A DNA stretch of 64,000 nucleotides from Pseudomonas sp. REP124 (GTDB lineage Bacteria; Pseudomonadota; Gammaproteobacteria; Pseudomonadales; Pseudomonadaceae). Both the position numbers and the translations under genes were made by a program. How positions within the stretch are numbered: position 1 is the first letter of the stretch; every line of letters starts with the position of its first letter. The stretch is taken from the NCBI RefSeq assembly GCF_020164475.1, contig NZ_JAIQWX010000003.1, positions 48,685 to 112,684 on the forward strand, written 5' to 3'. Below the pieces are notes generated by a model that made no database searches, was not told where the DNA came from, and was given only the letters and a program-made list of their open reading frames with translations. Positions 1 to 8,081 of this stretch are shown here, in pieces.

Positions 1-957
1 CATGATCCAGTGCGACATGCCATTGATACGCAGCGCCATGGCCGTGATCGCCGCCACCGCTCCGGTGCCGACCTCACCCTGATGCCACAGCCACAGCGCA
101 TAGCCGCCAGCGCCAATGATCAGCCCCACCACCAGCGCCTGATTGACGATCTCGAACTGGCTGACCAGACGCATCTGGCGAAAACCGGTCTGCTTGAAAT
201 CCTCCATCGCCGCACGGGCGAAGTGCGCTTCACGCTTGGAGTGCGAGAAAAGTTTCACCGTGGTGATGTTGGTGTAGGCATCCGAAACGCGCCCGGTCAT
301 CGATGACCGCGCATGGGCCTGCTCCTGCCCGACCTTCCCCAGACGCGGCACGAAATACAGCATCGCCAAGCCGAACAACGCGATCCAGATGATGAAAGGC
401 AGCATCAGTTTCAGGGCGAAGCCGCCGGCCAGGGCGATGATTGCAATGAAATAAACGCCGATCCCGGGTGCGATTTCGATCACCGTGAACAACACTTCGC
501 GCACGGCCAGTGCCGTCTGCATCACCTTGGTCGTGACCCGGCCGGAGAACTCATCGGAAAAGAAAGAAAGGCTTTGGCGCAGCATCAGGCGATGGAAATC
601 CCAGCGCAGGCGCAGCGGCAGATTGATCGCCAGAATCTGGTGCTGAACCATCGTGCGCAGCGCCACCAGGCCAATACTGGTGACCAGCACAATCCCGATC
701 CCCCACAGCACACGACGCTCCTGCCCTTGCGCATCGCCGCCGGCCTGCCAGGTCGAGAGCAGATCCACAACTTGCCCGAGGAAGGAAAACAACCAGGCTT
801 CGTAAATCGACACACCGGCACTGAGCAGCGCAAACAGCAGAATGTAACCCCGCGCGCCCCGGGTGCAGGCCCACAGGAACCGTGCAAGTCCAACCGGTGG
901 CGGTGGTGCCTCATCAGGCGGAAAAGGGTCGAGCCTTCGTTCAAACACACGAAGCAT
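1..957 (-). CDS. ABC exporter, membrane domain (5' part; runs off window)
   Basis: The reading frame is open from an ATG at 957 to the window edge (319 codons). The start is set by a strong AGGAGG Shine-Dalgarno six bases upstream. The visible part is an ABC_membrane (type I exporter) domain. Hydrophobic helices begin near residue 38 (RGYILLFALLSAG), followed by others around residues 95, 165 and 185. The family-typical stretch TGRVSDAYTNITTVKLFSH lies near residue 235, where exporters have an intracellular coupling helix. The nucleotide-binding domain should follow beyond the window. By family it is a half-transporter that dimerises in the inner membrane and exports a lipid, peptide or drug. 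The substrate cannot be read from this part. It is transcribed away from the rest of the window. Confidence 0.85.
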   Translation of the reverse strand, partial: MLRVFERRLDPFPPDEAPPPPVGLARFLWACTRGARGYILLFALLSAGVSIYEAWLFSFLGQVVDLLSTWQAGGDAQGQERRVLWGIGIVLVTSIGLVALRTMVQHQILAINLPLRLRWDFHRLMLRQSLSFFSDEFSGRVTTKVMQTALAVREVLFTVIEIAPGIGVYFIAIIALAGGFALKLMLPFIIWIALFGLAMLYFVPRLGKVGQEQAHARSSMTGRVSDAYTNITTVKLFSHSKREAHFARAAMEDFKQTGFRQMRLVSQFEIVNQALVVGLIIGAGGYALWLWHQGEVGTGAVAAITAMALRINGMSHWIM

Positions 958-1032
958 TGTGGCCTCCTAAATGGTCAAGAGCGCAGATTCTGCCATCTAA
1001 CGGAGGTTTTGAGGGTTTTGCAGGCCAAGGGT

Positions 1033-1295
1033 TCGACTCCACCCCCTGTGGCTGCGGGCTTGCCCTAATGCCAGTCAGTTAAGGCAAAACGCGGTCCATG
1101 TAGCAGCTGGCGAAGCCTGCGTCCGGCTGCGAAGCAGTCGCAAAACCTGAATGCGAGGTCTGCCTGGAGCACCGCGTTGCCTGATTTCACGACTGCTGCG
1201 CAGCCGGACGCAGGCTTCGCCAGCTGCTACATGTTTTGCGGCGGCTTAACTGACTGGCATTAGGGCTTGCCCGCAGCCACAGGGGGTGGAGTCGA
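1033..1295. repeat. Compound (nested) palindromic repeat element
   Basis: Two nested inverted repeats. The outer arms (1033-1082 and about 1246-1295) match almost perfectly and contain ATGCCAGTCAGTTAA and its complement at their inner ends. The inner arms (1098-1140 and 1190-1232) match over about 43 bases with one mismatch and contain the REP-like string GAAGCCTGCGTCCGGCTGCG. The spacer is about 49 bases. It could fold into one very long hairpin. A second element with the same ATGCCAGTCAGT boundary but a different core lies at 7892-8076. This suggests a MITE-like, non-autonomous mobile unit. No coding potential was seen. Confidence 0.8.
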
Positions 1296-1384
1296 CACTG
1301 GATCTGTGAACAGGGCTCTGCAACAAACCAGGAGTTGTGAAAAAACACAACCGGAGTACCATCGGCCCAAAGACAGGGAAGCCT

Positions 1385-1717
1385 ATGGATATTCTCAAGC
1401 CATCACGATTTGATGATGCTGCGATTTTGTACCCGAACGACAAGGCCGGGCTTGACCGTTGCCACCGTCTTTTAAAGATGGCACGCCCGAAAGGATTCGC
1501 GGATCTGCAAAAGCTTTTTGGTACGCACGGCATCGACTTGTTCAAGCCGAGAGCCGAAATGAATTGGGTGGTGATCGACGTTGGTGGCAATAACCTGCGG
1601 GTGATAGGCGGAGTCAACTACACCCGGCAGAAGTTCTATGTAAAACACATCTACACGCATGCCGATTACGACGTTGCCAACGTCTGGTATGCACGAAACA
1701 AAGGGGTAAGACGATGA
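1385..1717 (+). CDS. higB: HigB-family type II toxin (mRNA interferase)
   Basis: The 110-residue protein has the HigB_toxin (RelE/ParE superfamily) C-terminal signature: N70-LRVI, then YTRQKFYVKHIYTHADYD at about 79-96. By family it is a ribosome-dependent mRNA endonuclease. The ATG at 1385 is preferred because AGGGAAG lies a few bases upstream. A GTG at 1337 would add 16 residues (GTG-AAA-AAA...), but its SD sits almost on the start. The toxin-first order and the 4-base ATGA overlap with the downstream antitoxin fit the higBA arrangement, which differs from relBE order. The operon promoter probably lies in 1296-1384, just after the compound palindrome. Confidence 0.85.
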   Translation: MDILKPSRFDDAAILYPNDKAGLDRCHRLLKMARPKGFADLQKLFGTHGIDLFKPRAEMNWVVIDVGGNNLRVIGGVNYTRQKFYVKHIYTHADYDVANVWYARNKGVRR

Positions 1718-2265
1718 ATGCAGCCCGAAATGACTTTCAAGCCGTGATCGCAATGCTGGGCGAGCTACACACCGCGGTTGAGCGTCTGCGTGGTGAATTT
1801 GTGCATGGCATCAATACCCCTGCTGACTATGAGCGGGCGACCTGGTTGCTCGATGAACTGACCGATGGGCGCGCACTGAGCAGAATCGAAGAAAAAATCC
1901 TCGTTGAACTGGAGGATGAAATTCTGGCTTACCAGAAAAAATCCGAGCAGTTTCGCGAATCGAATGCCGCTTTCGAGGCGACATGCACTCCCGTGCAGCT
2001 GATCAAGGATCTGATGGAGACGCTCGGGCTCACCGGTTCGGACCTTCCTGAAATCGGCGATAAAACGGCCGTGTCCAAGGTGCTCAGTGGAGATCGGCCT
2101 ATCAGTCACAAGATGGCATATGCGCTGGCCGAACGATTTGCTATGGAACCAGGCGCTTTCCTGCCGGCAGCGCCGGAAATGCTGGCTGCCACCGAGAGTG
2201 CATTGCGCAAGACCAGGAAAGCCTCCGCTCCGCTGACACGTCAGGAGAAAAGTGGCCAACATTGA
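1714..2265 (+). CDS. higA: HigA-type antitoxin with XRE helix-turn-helix
   Basis: The 183-residue protein starts inside the toxin stop (ATGA). Its C-terminal half holds a Cro/C1-type HTH. The phrase SDLPEIGDKTAVSKVLSGDR at about 109-128 is the HigA form (SDLPEIG..VSxVLSGxR), followed by AYALAERFAMEPGAFL. By family the N-terminal part should wrap the HigB toxin and the HTH should repress the operon promoter. The protein is longer than many HigA proteins (about 100-140), with an extended acidic helical N-terminus. No other gene follows in the same direction. Confidence 0.85.
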   Translation: MNAARNDFQAVIAMLGELHTAVERLRGEFVHGINTPADYERATWLLDELTDGRALSRIEEKILVELEDEILAYQKKSEQFRESNAAFEATCTPVQLIKDLMETLGLTGSDLPEIGDKTAVSKVLSGDRPISHKMAYALAERFAMEPGAFLPAAPEMLAATESALRKTRKASAPLTRQEKSGQH

Positions 2266-2329
2266 GTGCGACCTCGCTTGGCCACTTCGCCCCTGCCTAA
2301 CGCTAAGACGTCACGCTGCCCCTTCCCTC

Positions 2330-2548
2330 CTATCGCCTGTCATCAGAAAGCGGCGTCTGCTCATCCGCCTCCGGCGTCACCCTCTCCCCAGGTGGGTTCC
2401 AATCATCGGGGCGTTCATCCGCGGGATTTTTCAACGGGTCGTACTTGTCGGGATCATCCGGGTCCAGCAGCGGTTCGTCCGAGTCAGGCTCGGGCTTTGA
2501 TGGATCGGAGTCTTGCGTCTGGTCTTCGAAACTCGAGTCTGTAGACAT
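2330..2548 (-). CDS. Small acidic, proline-rich hypothetical protein
   Basis: 72 residues, strongly acidic and hydrophilic, with repeated DPDDPD / DEPLLDPDD-like segments. It has no membrane segment and is probably disordered. The ATG at 2548 is chosen because GAGG lies five bases upstream; an in-frame GTG two codons earlier would overlap the SD. I know of no defined function. It is transcribed convergently with higA and in the same direction as the LysR gene upstream. Confidence 0.6.
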   Translation of the reverse strand: MSTDSSFEDQTQDSDPSKPEPDSDEPLLDPDDPDKYDPLKNPADERPDDWNPPGERVTPEADEQTPLSDDRR

Positions 2549-2664
2549 AACCACCTCGCCAATGAGATTCCGGACAATCCGGTCTTATGGGTTGGAGGCC
2601 CTTGCAGCCGGCGGGTGCATTCGGATGGATGAACGGACGATGCGGCGCTGTCATGCCCCGCGCA

Positions 2665-3579
2665 TCAGTAGTTGAAATCATGCCCCAGCTCTTTCTGCAT
2701 CCACTCCAGAAAACGCCGCACCCGGGGAAAATTCGAATGCGCACGGGGAAATACCAGGTGGTGCGCAGTGATCGGTGAACTCAATGCCGGCGCCACTTCG
2801 ACCAAGGCACCTCGCGCCAGGTAATCCTGCGCCAGCAAGGTGCTCTCGAGGGCGAACCCTAGGCCGTGATTGGCGGCCTCCAGCGTCATGTAGGATCGGT
2901 CGAAGCTCAAGGTGTAGGGTTTTTCCGGACGCGATACGCCGTGTTGGGCAAAAAGCTGCGGCCACTTGATCAGGGTCGCTTCGGACAGGATCAACTGGCT
3001 GTCCAGCAAATCCGCGGCGGTGCGGATCGGGCGCTTCTCCAGCAGCTTGGGTGACGCCATCACCGCGATCTTTTCGTTGCGGATCGTGCGTACTTCGTAG
3101 CTCGGCCAGTTGGGCATGCCGTGGCGGATGTCCACATCGATCTTGTCGCGGCTGAAGTGCAGCGACTCGTAAGAACACGACAGGTTGATCTGGATGTCGG
3201 GATGGCTCTGGCGGAACTGCTCCAGACGCGGCATCAGCCACAGCAGCCCGAAACTGGGCGATGAGTGCAAACGCAGGCAATCGAGACTGACGTCACTTGT
3301 GGCGCGCTCGGTCGCCACGGCGAGACTGTGCAGGATGCCGGAGACCTCGGTCAGGTACTGCTCGCCGACCGGGGTCAAGGTCACGCCTCTGGCGGTTCGG
3401 AAGAACAGCTGGCGCCCGATCATCGCCTCCAGCTTGGCCAATTGATGACTGACAGCCGAAGGCGTCAGGTCAAGCAATTCGGCGGCGCGGGCGACATTGC
3501 CGAAGCGTGCGGTCTGCTCGAAGGCCTGAATGGCTTTCAGCGGTGGCAATGTGGCGGGAGCATCGTCATCTGAACGCAT
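2665..3579 (-). CDS. LysR-family transcriptional regulator (GcvA-like)
   Basis: The N-terminal winged HTH (LPPLKAIQAFEQTARFGNV, then LTPSAVSHQLAKLE) is followed by a LysR substrate-binding domain. The phrase LHSSPSFGLLWLMPRLEQF and the DVDIRHG motif are typical of the GcvA/AmpR-like subgroup. About 304 residues from the ATG at 3579. An upstream ATG at 3627 would add 16 residues and has a GGGTGG in front, so the start is uncertain. It is divergent from the SDR-MFS-transketolase operon with about 210 bases between the ATGs, the classical arrangement for a LysR regulator and its target. It probably senses the substrate of that operon. Confidence 0.85.
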   Translation of the reverse strand: MRSDDDAPATLPPLKAIQAFEQTARFGNVARAAELLDLTPSAVSHQLAKLEAMIGRQLFFRTARGVTLTPVGEQYLTEVSGILHSLAVATERATSDVSLDCLRLHSSPSFGLLWLMPRLEQFRQSHPDIQINLSCSYESLHFSRDKIDVDIRHGMPNWPSYEVRTIRNEKIAVMASPKLLEKRPIRTAADLLDSQLILSEATLIKWPQLFAQHGVSRPEKPYTLSFDRSYMTLEAANHGLGFALESTLLAQDYLARGALVEVAPALSSPITAHHLVFPRAHSNFPRVRRFLEWMQKELGHDFNY

Positions 3580-3788
3580 TGTAATGATAGTTCCGCTGCA
3601 AGTGGCATGGACCGGGCATCGCGTCATTCAACCACCCAACCGAGCGAATGACGAGTGCTGAATTTTTTTCAGCACCCAGTGAAGTTCGCGTTATTGCTCA
3701 AGACCTTGCTGGAGAACAAGCTGAGTCATCGGTTCGTTGCGGATCGACCCACTCAAAACACTCAAATAAAAACAACGAGGTAATCCCC

Positions 3789-4538
3789 ATGCTTCTCCAA
3801 GGCAAAGTCGCGATCATCACCGGTGCAGCCTCCGCACGTGGCATTGGCCGCGCTACGGCGGCCACCTTCGCCCAACAGGGTGCGCAGGTTGTGATTCTCG
3901 ATCTGGATCAATCCGCCGCCCGTGACGCCGCGGCCTCCCTGGGCGAAGGCCATCTGGGTCTGGCAGCCAACGTCGCCGATGAATCGCAGGTTCAACAGGC
4001 CGTGGCGAAGATCATCGAGCACTTCGGTCGCATTGACATTCTGGTCAACAACGCCGGCATCACCCAGCCTCTGAAGACCCTGGATATCCGCCCTTCAGAT
4101 TACGACAAGGTGCTGGACGTGAGCCTGCGGGGCACCTTGCTCATGTCGCAGGCGGTGATTCCGCTGATGCGCCAGCAGTCCGGCGGCAGCATCGTCTGCA
4201 TGTCGTCTGTTTCCGCACAACGTGGCGGTGGCATCTTCGGCGGCCCTCACTACAGCGCTGCCAAAGCAGGCGTGCTGGGTCTGGCCAAAGCCATGGCCCG
4301 GGAACTGGGGCCGGACAAGGTACGCGTCAACTCCATCGCGCCCGGCCTGATTCACACCGACATCACCGGCGGCCTGATGCAGGACGAGCGTCGTCACGCG
4401 ATCATCGACGGCATCCCGCTGGGTCGCCTGGGCGAAGCTCAGGACGTCGCCAACGCAGCCCTGTTCCTGGCCAGCGACCTATCCTCTTACCTGACCGGCA
4501 TCACGTTGGATGTGAACGGCGGCATGCTGATTCATTGA
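3789..4538 (+). CDS. SDR-family NAD(P)-dependent oxidoreductase
   Basis: 249 residues, classical FabG-like SDR length. It has the cofactor motif TGAASARGIG (11-20), NNAG (87-90), a catalytic Ser at 140-142 (MSSVS) and Y155-x3-K159 (YSAAK). The start is the ATG at 3789, with GAGG upstream. It is the first gene of a four-gene operon (SDR, MFS, transketolase N and C). By context it probably oxidises or reduces a polyol or sugar before or after a transketolase step. The exact substrate is not determinable. Confidence 0.85.
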   Translation: MLLQGKVAIITGAASARGIGRATAATFAQQGAQVVILDLDQSAARDAAASLGEGHLGLAANVADESQVQQAVAKIIEHFGRIDILVNNAGITQPLKTLDIRPSDYDKVLDVSLRGTLLMSQAVIPLMRQQSGGSIVCMSSVSAQRGGGIFGGPHYSAAKAGVLGLAKAMARELGPDKVRVNSIAPGLIHTDITGGLMQDERRHAIIDGIPLGRLGEAQDVANAALFLASDLSSYLTGITLDVNGGMLIH

Positions 4539-4637
4539 GTACACCTGGGCGGGCCTGCATGGCCCGTGCGGTTCTGGATCGACGATGCAGCCGGGCCTCG
4601 GGCCTGGCGGTCAATAAAAACAAGAGATCGGACCATC

Positions 4638-5936
4638 ATGACTACCCTGTCGCTCGAAGCGGTTTCGACCGTGCGCTCCTCCGCCTACCGTAAAACGGCC
4701 TGGCGCCTGATGCCTTTTTTGATGCTGTGTTATCTGTGCGCCTACCTGGACCGGGTCAACGTCGGCTTCGCCAAGCTGCAAATGATGAACGACCTGGCCC
4801 TCAGCGAAGCCGTCTATGGACTGGGTGCGGGGATGTTCTTCATTGGTTACTTCCTCTGTGAAGTACCGAGCAACATCATCCTGCACAAGGTCGGCGCACG
4901 GATGTGGATTGCTCGCATCATGATCACCTGGGGCATCATTTCCGCCCTGTTCGCCTTCGTCGAAACCGCCTGGCAGTTCTATGCCCTGCGCTTTCTGCTG
5001 GGCATCGCCGAAGCCGGTCTGGCGCCGGGCCTGTTGCTGTACCTGACCTACTGGTTCCCGTCCTATCGCCGTGCACGCATGACCGTGTTGTGGTTCATCG
5101 CCATTCCGCTGTCGGGCATGGTGGGTGGTCCTCTTTCCGGCTGGATCATGAACCACTTCGCCGGCATGCACGGCTGGGCCGGCTGGCAATGGATGTTCGT
5201 CCTGGAGGCCGTGCCGACGGTTATCGTTGGATTTCTGGTACTGAGTTACCTCAAGGATGGAGTTCATCAAGCCAACTGGCTCAACGATGAAGAAAAAGAG
5301 CTGATCACTCGCGAGCTGGCGGAAGACAACCAACAGAAAGTCACTCATGCCTCTGTCGGCGAATTCATCCGCGATCGCCGTCTCTGGTTGCTGGCCGGCA
5401 TCTACTTCTGCGTGGTGATGGGTCAGTACGCAATCACCTTCTGGTTGCCGACACTGGTGCGCAACGCCGGGGTTTCCGATCCGCTGCACATCGGCTTCCT
5501 GACCAGCCTGCCCTACCTCTGCGCAATCGTGGCGATGCTGTTGGTCGGACGCAGTGGCGATAAGCACCGCGAGCGCCGCTGGCATCTCATCGTGCCGATG
5601 ATCGCTGGCGCTATTGGCCTGAGCCTGGCGGCATTGATGGGCGGGAATGTGACCCTCTCCATCCTCAGTCTGTGCCTGGCGGCCTCCGGCATCCTGTCCG
5701 CCACATCGCTGTTCTGGATGCTGCCCACCACGTTGCTCGGCGGTGTCTCTGCCGCCGCCGGTATCGCGGCCGTCAACAGCTTCGCCAACCTCGCCGGCTT
5801 CTGCTCGCCCTACCTGATTGGCTGGATCACCACCCTGACCGGTTCCAGCGCCATCGGCATGTACCTGATCACCGGCGTACTGCTGAGCGGCGCCCTGCTG
5901 GTCCTGCGCATTCCCGCCGCCCTGGTCAATCGTTGA
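4638..5936 (+). CDS. MFS transporter, anion:cation symporter (ACS) type
   Basis: 432 residues with about 12 hydrophobic segments. The first segment carries CYLCAYLDRVNVGFAKLQM, the signature of the ACS family (phthalate, tartrate, galactonate and similar organic anions). The next loop has YGLGAGMFFIGYFL and RMWIARIMITWG. The ATG at 4638 matches family N-termini better than the longer frame from 4566. It lies 99 bases after the SDR gene. It probably imports the compound metabolised by the neighbouring SDR and transketolase, under control of the divergent LysR regulator. Confidence 0.85.
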   Translation: MTTLSLEAVSTVRSSAYRKTAWRLMPFLMLCYLCAYLDRVNVGFAKLQMMNDLALSEAVYGLGAGMFFIGYFLCEVPSNIILHKVGARMWIARIMITWGIISALFAFVETAWQFYALRFLLGIAEAGLAPGLLLYLTYWFPSYRRARMTVLWFIAIPLSGMVGGPLSGWIMNHFAGMHGWAGWQWMFVLEAVPTVIVGFLVLSYLKDGVHQANWLNDEEKELITRELAEDNQQKVTHASVGEFIRDRRLWLLAGIYFCVVMGQYAITFWLPTLVRNAGVSDPLHIGFLTSLPYLCAIVAMLLVGRSGDKHRERRWHLIVPMIAGAIGLSLAALMGGNVTLSILSLCLAASGILSATSLFWMLPTTLLGGVSAAAGIAAVNSFANLAGFCSPYLIGWITTLTGSSAIGMYLITGVLLSGALLVLRIPAALVNR

Positions 5937-5953
5937 GTTAACGGAGTTTCACC

Positions 5954-6802
5954 ATGACTACCCAACCTTCACAGATTTCAAGCAAGCATCTGGCGCAGCG
6001 CGCCCACAACATCCGGCGTCACGCCTTGCGCATGGGCCAAGTTCAGGGCCAGGGTTATGTCGGCCAGGCGCTCGGCGCTGCCGACCTGCTGGCAGTCTCC
6101 TACTTTCATGCCCTGAACCTTCGGCCTGAAGACCCGGAATGGGAGCAGCGCGACCGCTTCTACCTCTCCATCGGTCACTACGCCATTGCGCTGTACGCGG
6201 CCCTGATCGAGGCCGAAATCATCCCGCTCGATGAGCTGGAAACCTACGGATCGGATGACAGCCGCCTGCCGATGTCGGGCATGGCCGCCTACACCCCGGG
6301 CATGGAAATCACCGGGGGTTCGCTGGGCCAGGGCCTGGGCATCGCGGTCGGTGCCTGCCTGGGTCTCAAGCGCAAAGGCTCGGCCTCCTTCGTCTACAAC
6401 CTGCTGTCTGACGGCGAGCTGAATGAAGGCTCGACCTGGGAAGCGGTGATGTCGGCCTCGCACTGGAAGCTCGACAACCTGATCGCCATCGTCGACGTCA
6501 ACAACCAGCAGGCTGACGGTTACTCGAGTGAAATCCTCTCGTTCGAACCCATCGTCGATCGCTGGCACTCGTTCGGCTGGTTCACCCAGCGCGTCGATGG
6601 CAATGACATAGATGCACTGGTCGCAGCTTTCGACGCCGCTCGCAACCATCCCGGCGCCCAGCCACGGGTGATCATCTGCGACACCAAAATGGGCAAGGGC
6701 GTGCCCTTCCTGGAAAGCCGCGAGAAAACCCACTTCATCCGCGTGGAAGAACACGAATGGGACCTGGCACTGAACAACCTTGAAGAAGGAAAAGACCAAT
6801 GA
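5954..6802 (+). CDS. Transketolase family, N-terminal (TPP pyrophosphate-binding) subunit
   Basis: 282 residues. It contains the thiamine-diphosphate/Mg motif SDGE at 152-155 through NNQ at 183-185 (family form GDG...NN), and GGSLGQGLGIAVG at 121-133. It corresponds to the first half of full-length transketolase (about 660 residues) and must pair with the next gene. The gene overlaps that gene by four bases (ATGA), so translation is coupled and the subunits would be made in equal amounts. Split transketolases of this sort usually sit in sugar or polyol catabolic operons. Confidence 0.88.
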   Translation: MTTQPSQISSKHLAQRAHNIRRHALRMGQVQGQGYVGQALGAADLLAVSYFHALNLRPEDPEWEQRDRFYLSIGHYAIALYAALIEAEIIPLDELETYGSDDSRLPMSGMAAYTPGMEITGGSLGQGLGIAVGACLGLKRKGSASFVYNLLSDGELNEGSTWEAVMSASHWKLDNLIAIVDVNNQQADGYSSEILSFEPIVDRWHSFGWFTQRVDGNDIDALVAAFDAARNHPGAQPRVIICDTKMGKGVPFLESREKTHFIRVEEHEWDLALNNLEEGKDQ

Positions 6803-7815
6803 GCAACGCCGCCAACACTTCGACCAGCGCACCGGTCAAAAAGCGCCTGACCACCTCGGCGATGATTGCTTCCATTGCCTCCGAAGGCCAGGCCACCAAG
6901 TCTGCCCCATTCGGGCATGCACTGGCCGCGCTGGCGAATCAGCGCCGGGATATCGTCGGGCTGTCCGCCGACCTGTCCAAGTACACCGACCTGCACATCT
7001 TCGCCAAGGCGCATCCGGATCGTTTCTATCAAATGGGCATGGCCGAGCAGTTGCTGATGAGCGCCGCAGCCGGCATGGCCCGCGAAGGCTTCGTGCCCTT
7101 CGCTACCACCTACGCGGTGTTCGCTTCACGTCGCGCTTATGACTTCATCTGCATGGCGATCGCCGAGGAAAACCTCAACGTCAAGATCGTCTGCGGCCTG
7201 CCCGGCCTCACCACCGGCTACGGCCCGAGCCACCAGGCGACCGACGACCTGGCGATCTTTCGCGCCATGCCCAACCTGATGATCGTCGACCCCTGCGATG
7301 CCCTGGAAATCGAGCAGGCAGTGCCCGCCATCGCCGCGCATCAGGGCCCGGTCTATATGCGCTTGCTGCGCGGCAACGTACCGCTGGTGCTGGACGAGTA
7401 CGGCTACCAGTTCGAAATCGGCAAGGCCAAGACCCTGCGCACCGGCAATGATGTACTGATCATCTCCACGGGCCTGATGACCATGCGCTCGCTGGAAGCG
7501 GCCAAGGCACTGCAAGCCGACGGCGTGGACGTCGCCGTGCTGCACGTACCGACGATCAAACCGCTGGATGAACAAACCATCCTCGCCGAAGCGCGCAAGT
7601 CCGGTCGGTTGGTGGTCACTGCGGAGAACAGCTCGATCATCGGCGGTTTGGGCGAAGCGGTCGCGGGCGTGCTGCTGCGTAACGGCGTGACGCCGACCTT
7701 CAGGCAGATCGCATTGCCGGATGCGTTCCTCGATGCCGGCGCCTTGCCGACGTTGCATGATCGCTACGGCATTTCGACTGAGGCGGTTTGTGCTCGGATC
7801 AAAGCGTGGCTTTGA
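6799..7815 (+). CDS. Transketolase family, C-terminal (Pyr + C-terminal domains) subunit
   Basis: 338 residues. The pyrimidine-binding domain shows YQMGMAEQLLM, with E83 at the position of the catalytic Glu that activates thiamine diphosphate. It is followed by FATTYAVF and GLTTGYGPSHQATDDLA. The transketolase C-terminal domain (about 200-338) has VLIISTGLM and VVTAENSSIIGGLGEAV. It forms the active enzyme with the preceding gene. It ends the operon; a rho-independent terminator follows after 13 bases. Confidence 0.88.
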   Translation: MSNAANTSTSAPVKKRLTTSAMIASIASEGQATKSAPFGHALAALANQRRDIVGLSADLSKYTDLHIFAKAHPDRFYQMGMAEQLLMSAAAGMAREGFVPFATTYAVFASRRAYDFICMAIAEENLNVKIVCGLPGLTTGYGPSHQATDDLAIFRAMPNLMIVDPCDALEIEQAVPAIAAHQGPVYMRLLRGNVPLVLDEYGYQFEIGKAKTLRTGNDVLIISTGLMTMRSLEAAKALQADGVDVAVLHVPTIKPLDEQTILAEARKSGRLVVTAENSSIIGGLGEAVAGVLLRNGVTPTFRQIALPDAFLDAGALPTLHDRYGISTEAVCARIKAWL

Positions 7816-7828
7816 CCTGGGATTGATT

Positions 7829-7858
7829 AGGGGCGCTTAGGGATAGGCGCCCCTTTTT
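7829..7858 (+). terminator. Rho-independent terminator of the transketolase operon
   Basis: GGGGCGC pairs with GCGCCCC across a short loop and is followed by a run of five T. It lies 13 bases after the transketolase stop codon. Confidence 0.85.
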
Positions 7859-7891
7859 GCATCGCGTGTTTTGTAACAGTGGGGCTCGGCT

Positions 7892-8076
7892 CAATGCCAG
7901 TCAGTAAACAGATTTAACAGGCGATGAGGGCATTGTGGCGAGGGGGTTTATCGAAACGTCGCACCGCCCCGTTGGGCTGCGAAGCGGCCCCAAAAAATGG
8001 GACTGCTGCGCAGTCCAACGGGGGTAACCCCCCTCGCCACAGGTATGTGTTCGGCTTAACTGACTGGCATCAGGGC
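7892..8076. repeat. Compound palindrome, second copy of the ATGCCAGTCAGT-bounded type
   Basis: The outer ends are ATGCCAGTCAGT (from 7894) and its complement (8059-8070). Inside is a different core from the copy at 1033: TGTGGCGAGGGGG (7934 on) pairs with CCCCCCTCGCCACA (to 8041), and GTTGGGCTGCG with CTGCGCAGTCCAAC. The core matches the CGAGGGGG...CCCCTCGCC palindrome frequent in P. fluorescens-group intergenic regions. It lies between the operon terminator and the porin stop codon, so it may also act as a bidirectional 3' structure. Confidence 0.75.
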
Positions 8077-8081
8077 TTGGC

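Noticed and set aside
4611..5585. 324-codon open frame on the minus strand
   Set aside because: Antisense to the MFS transporter; His/Gln-rich composition typical of a shadow frame.
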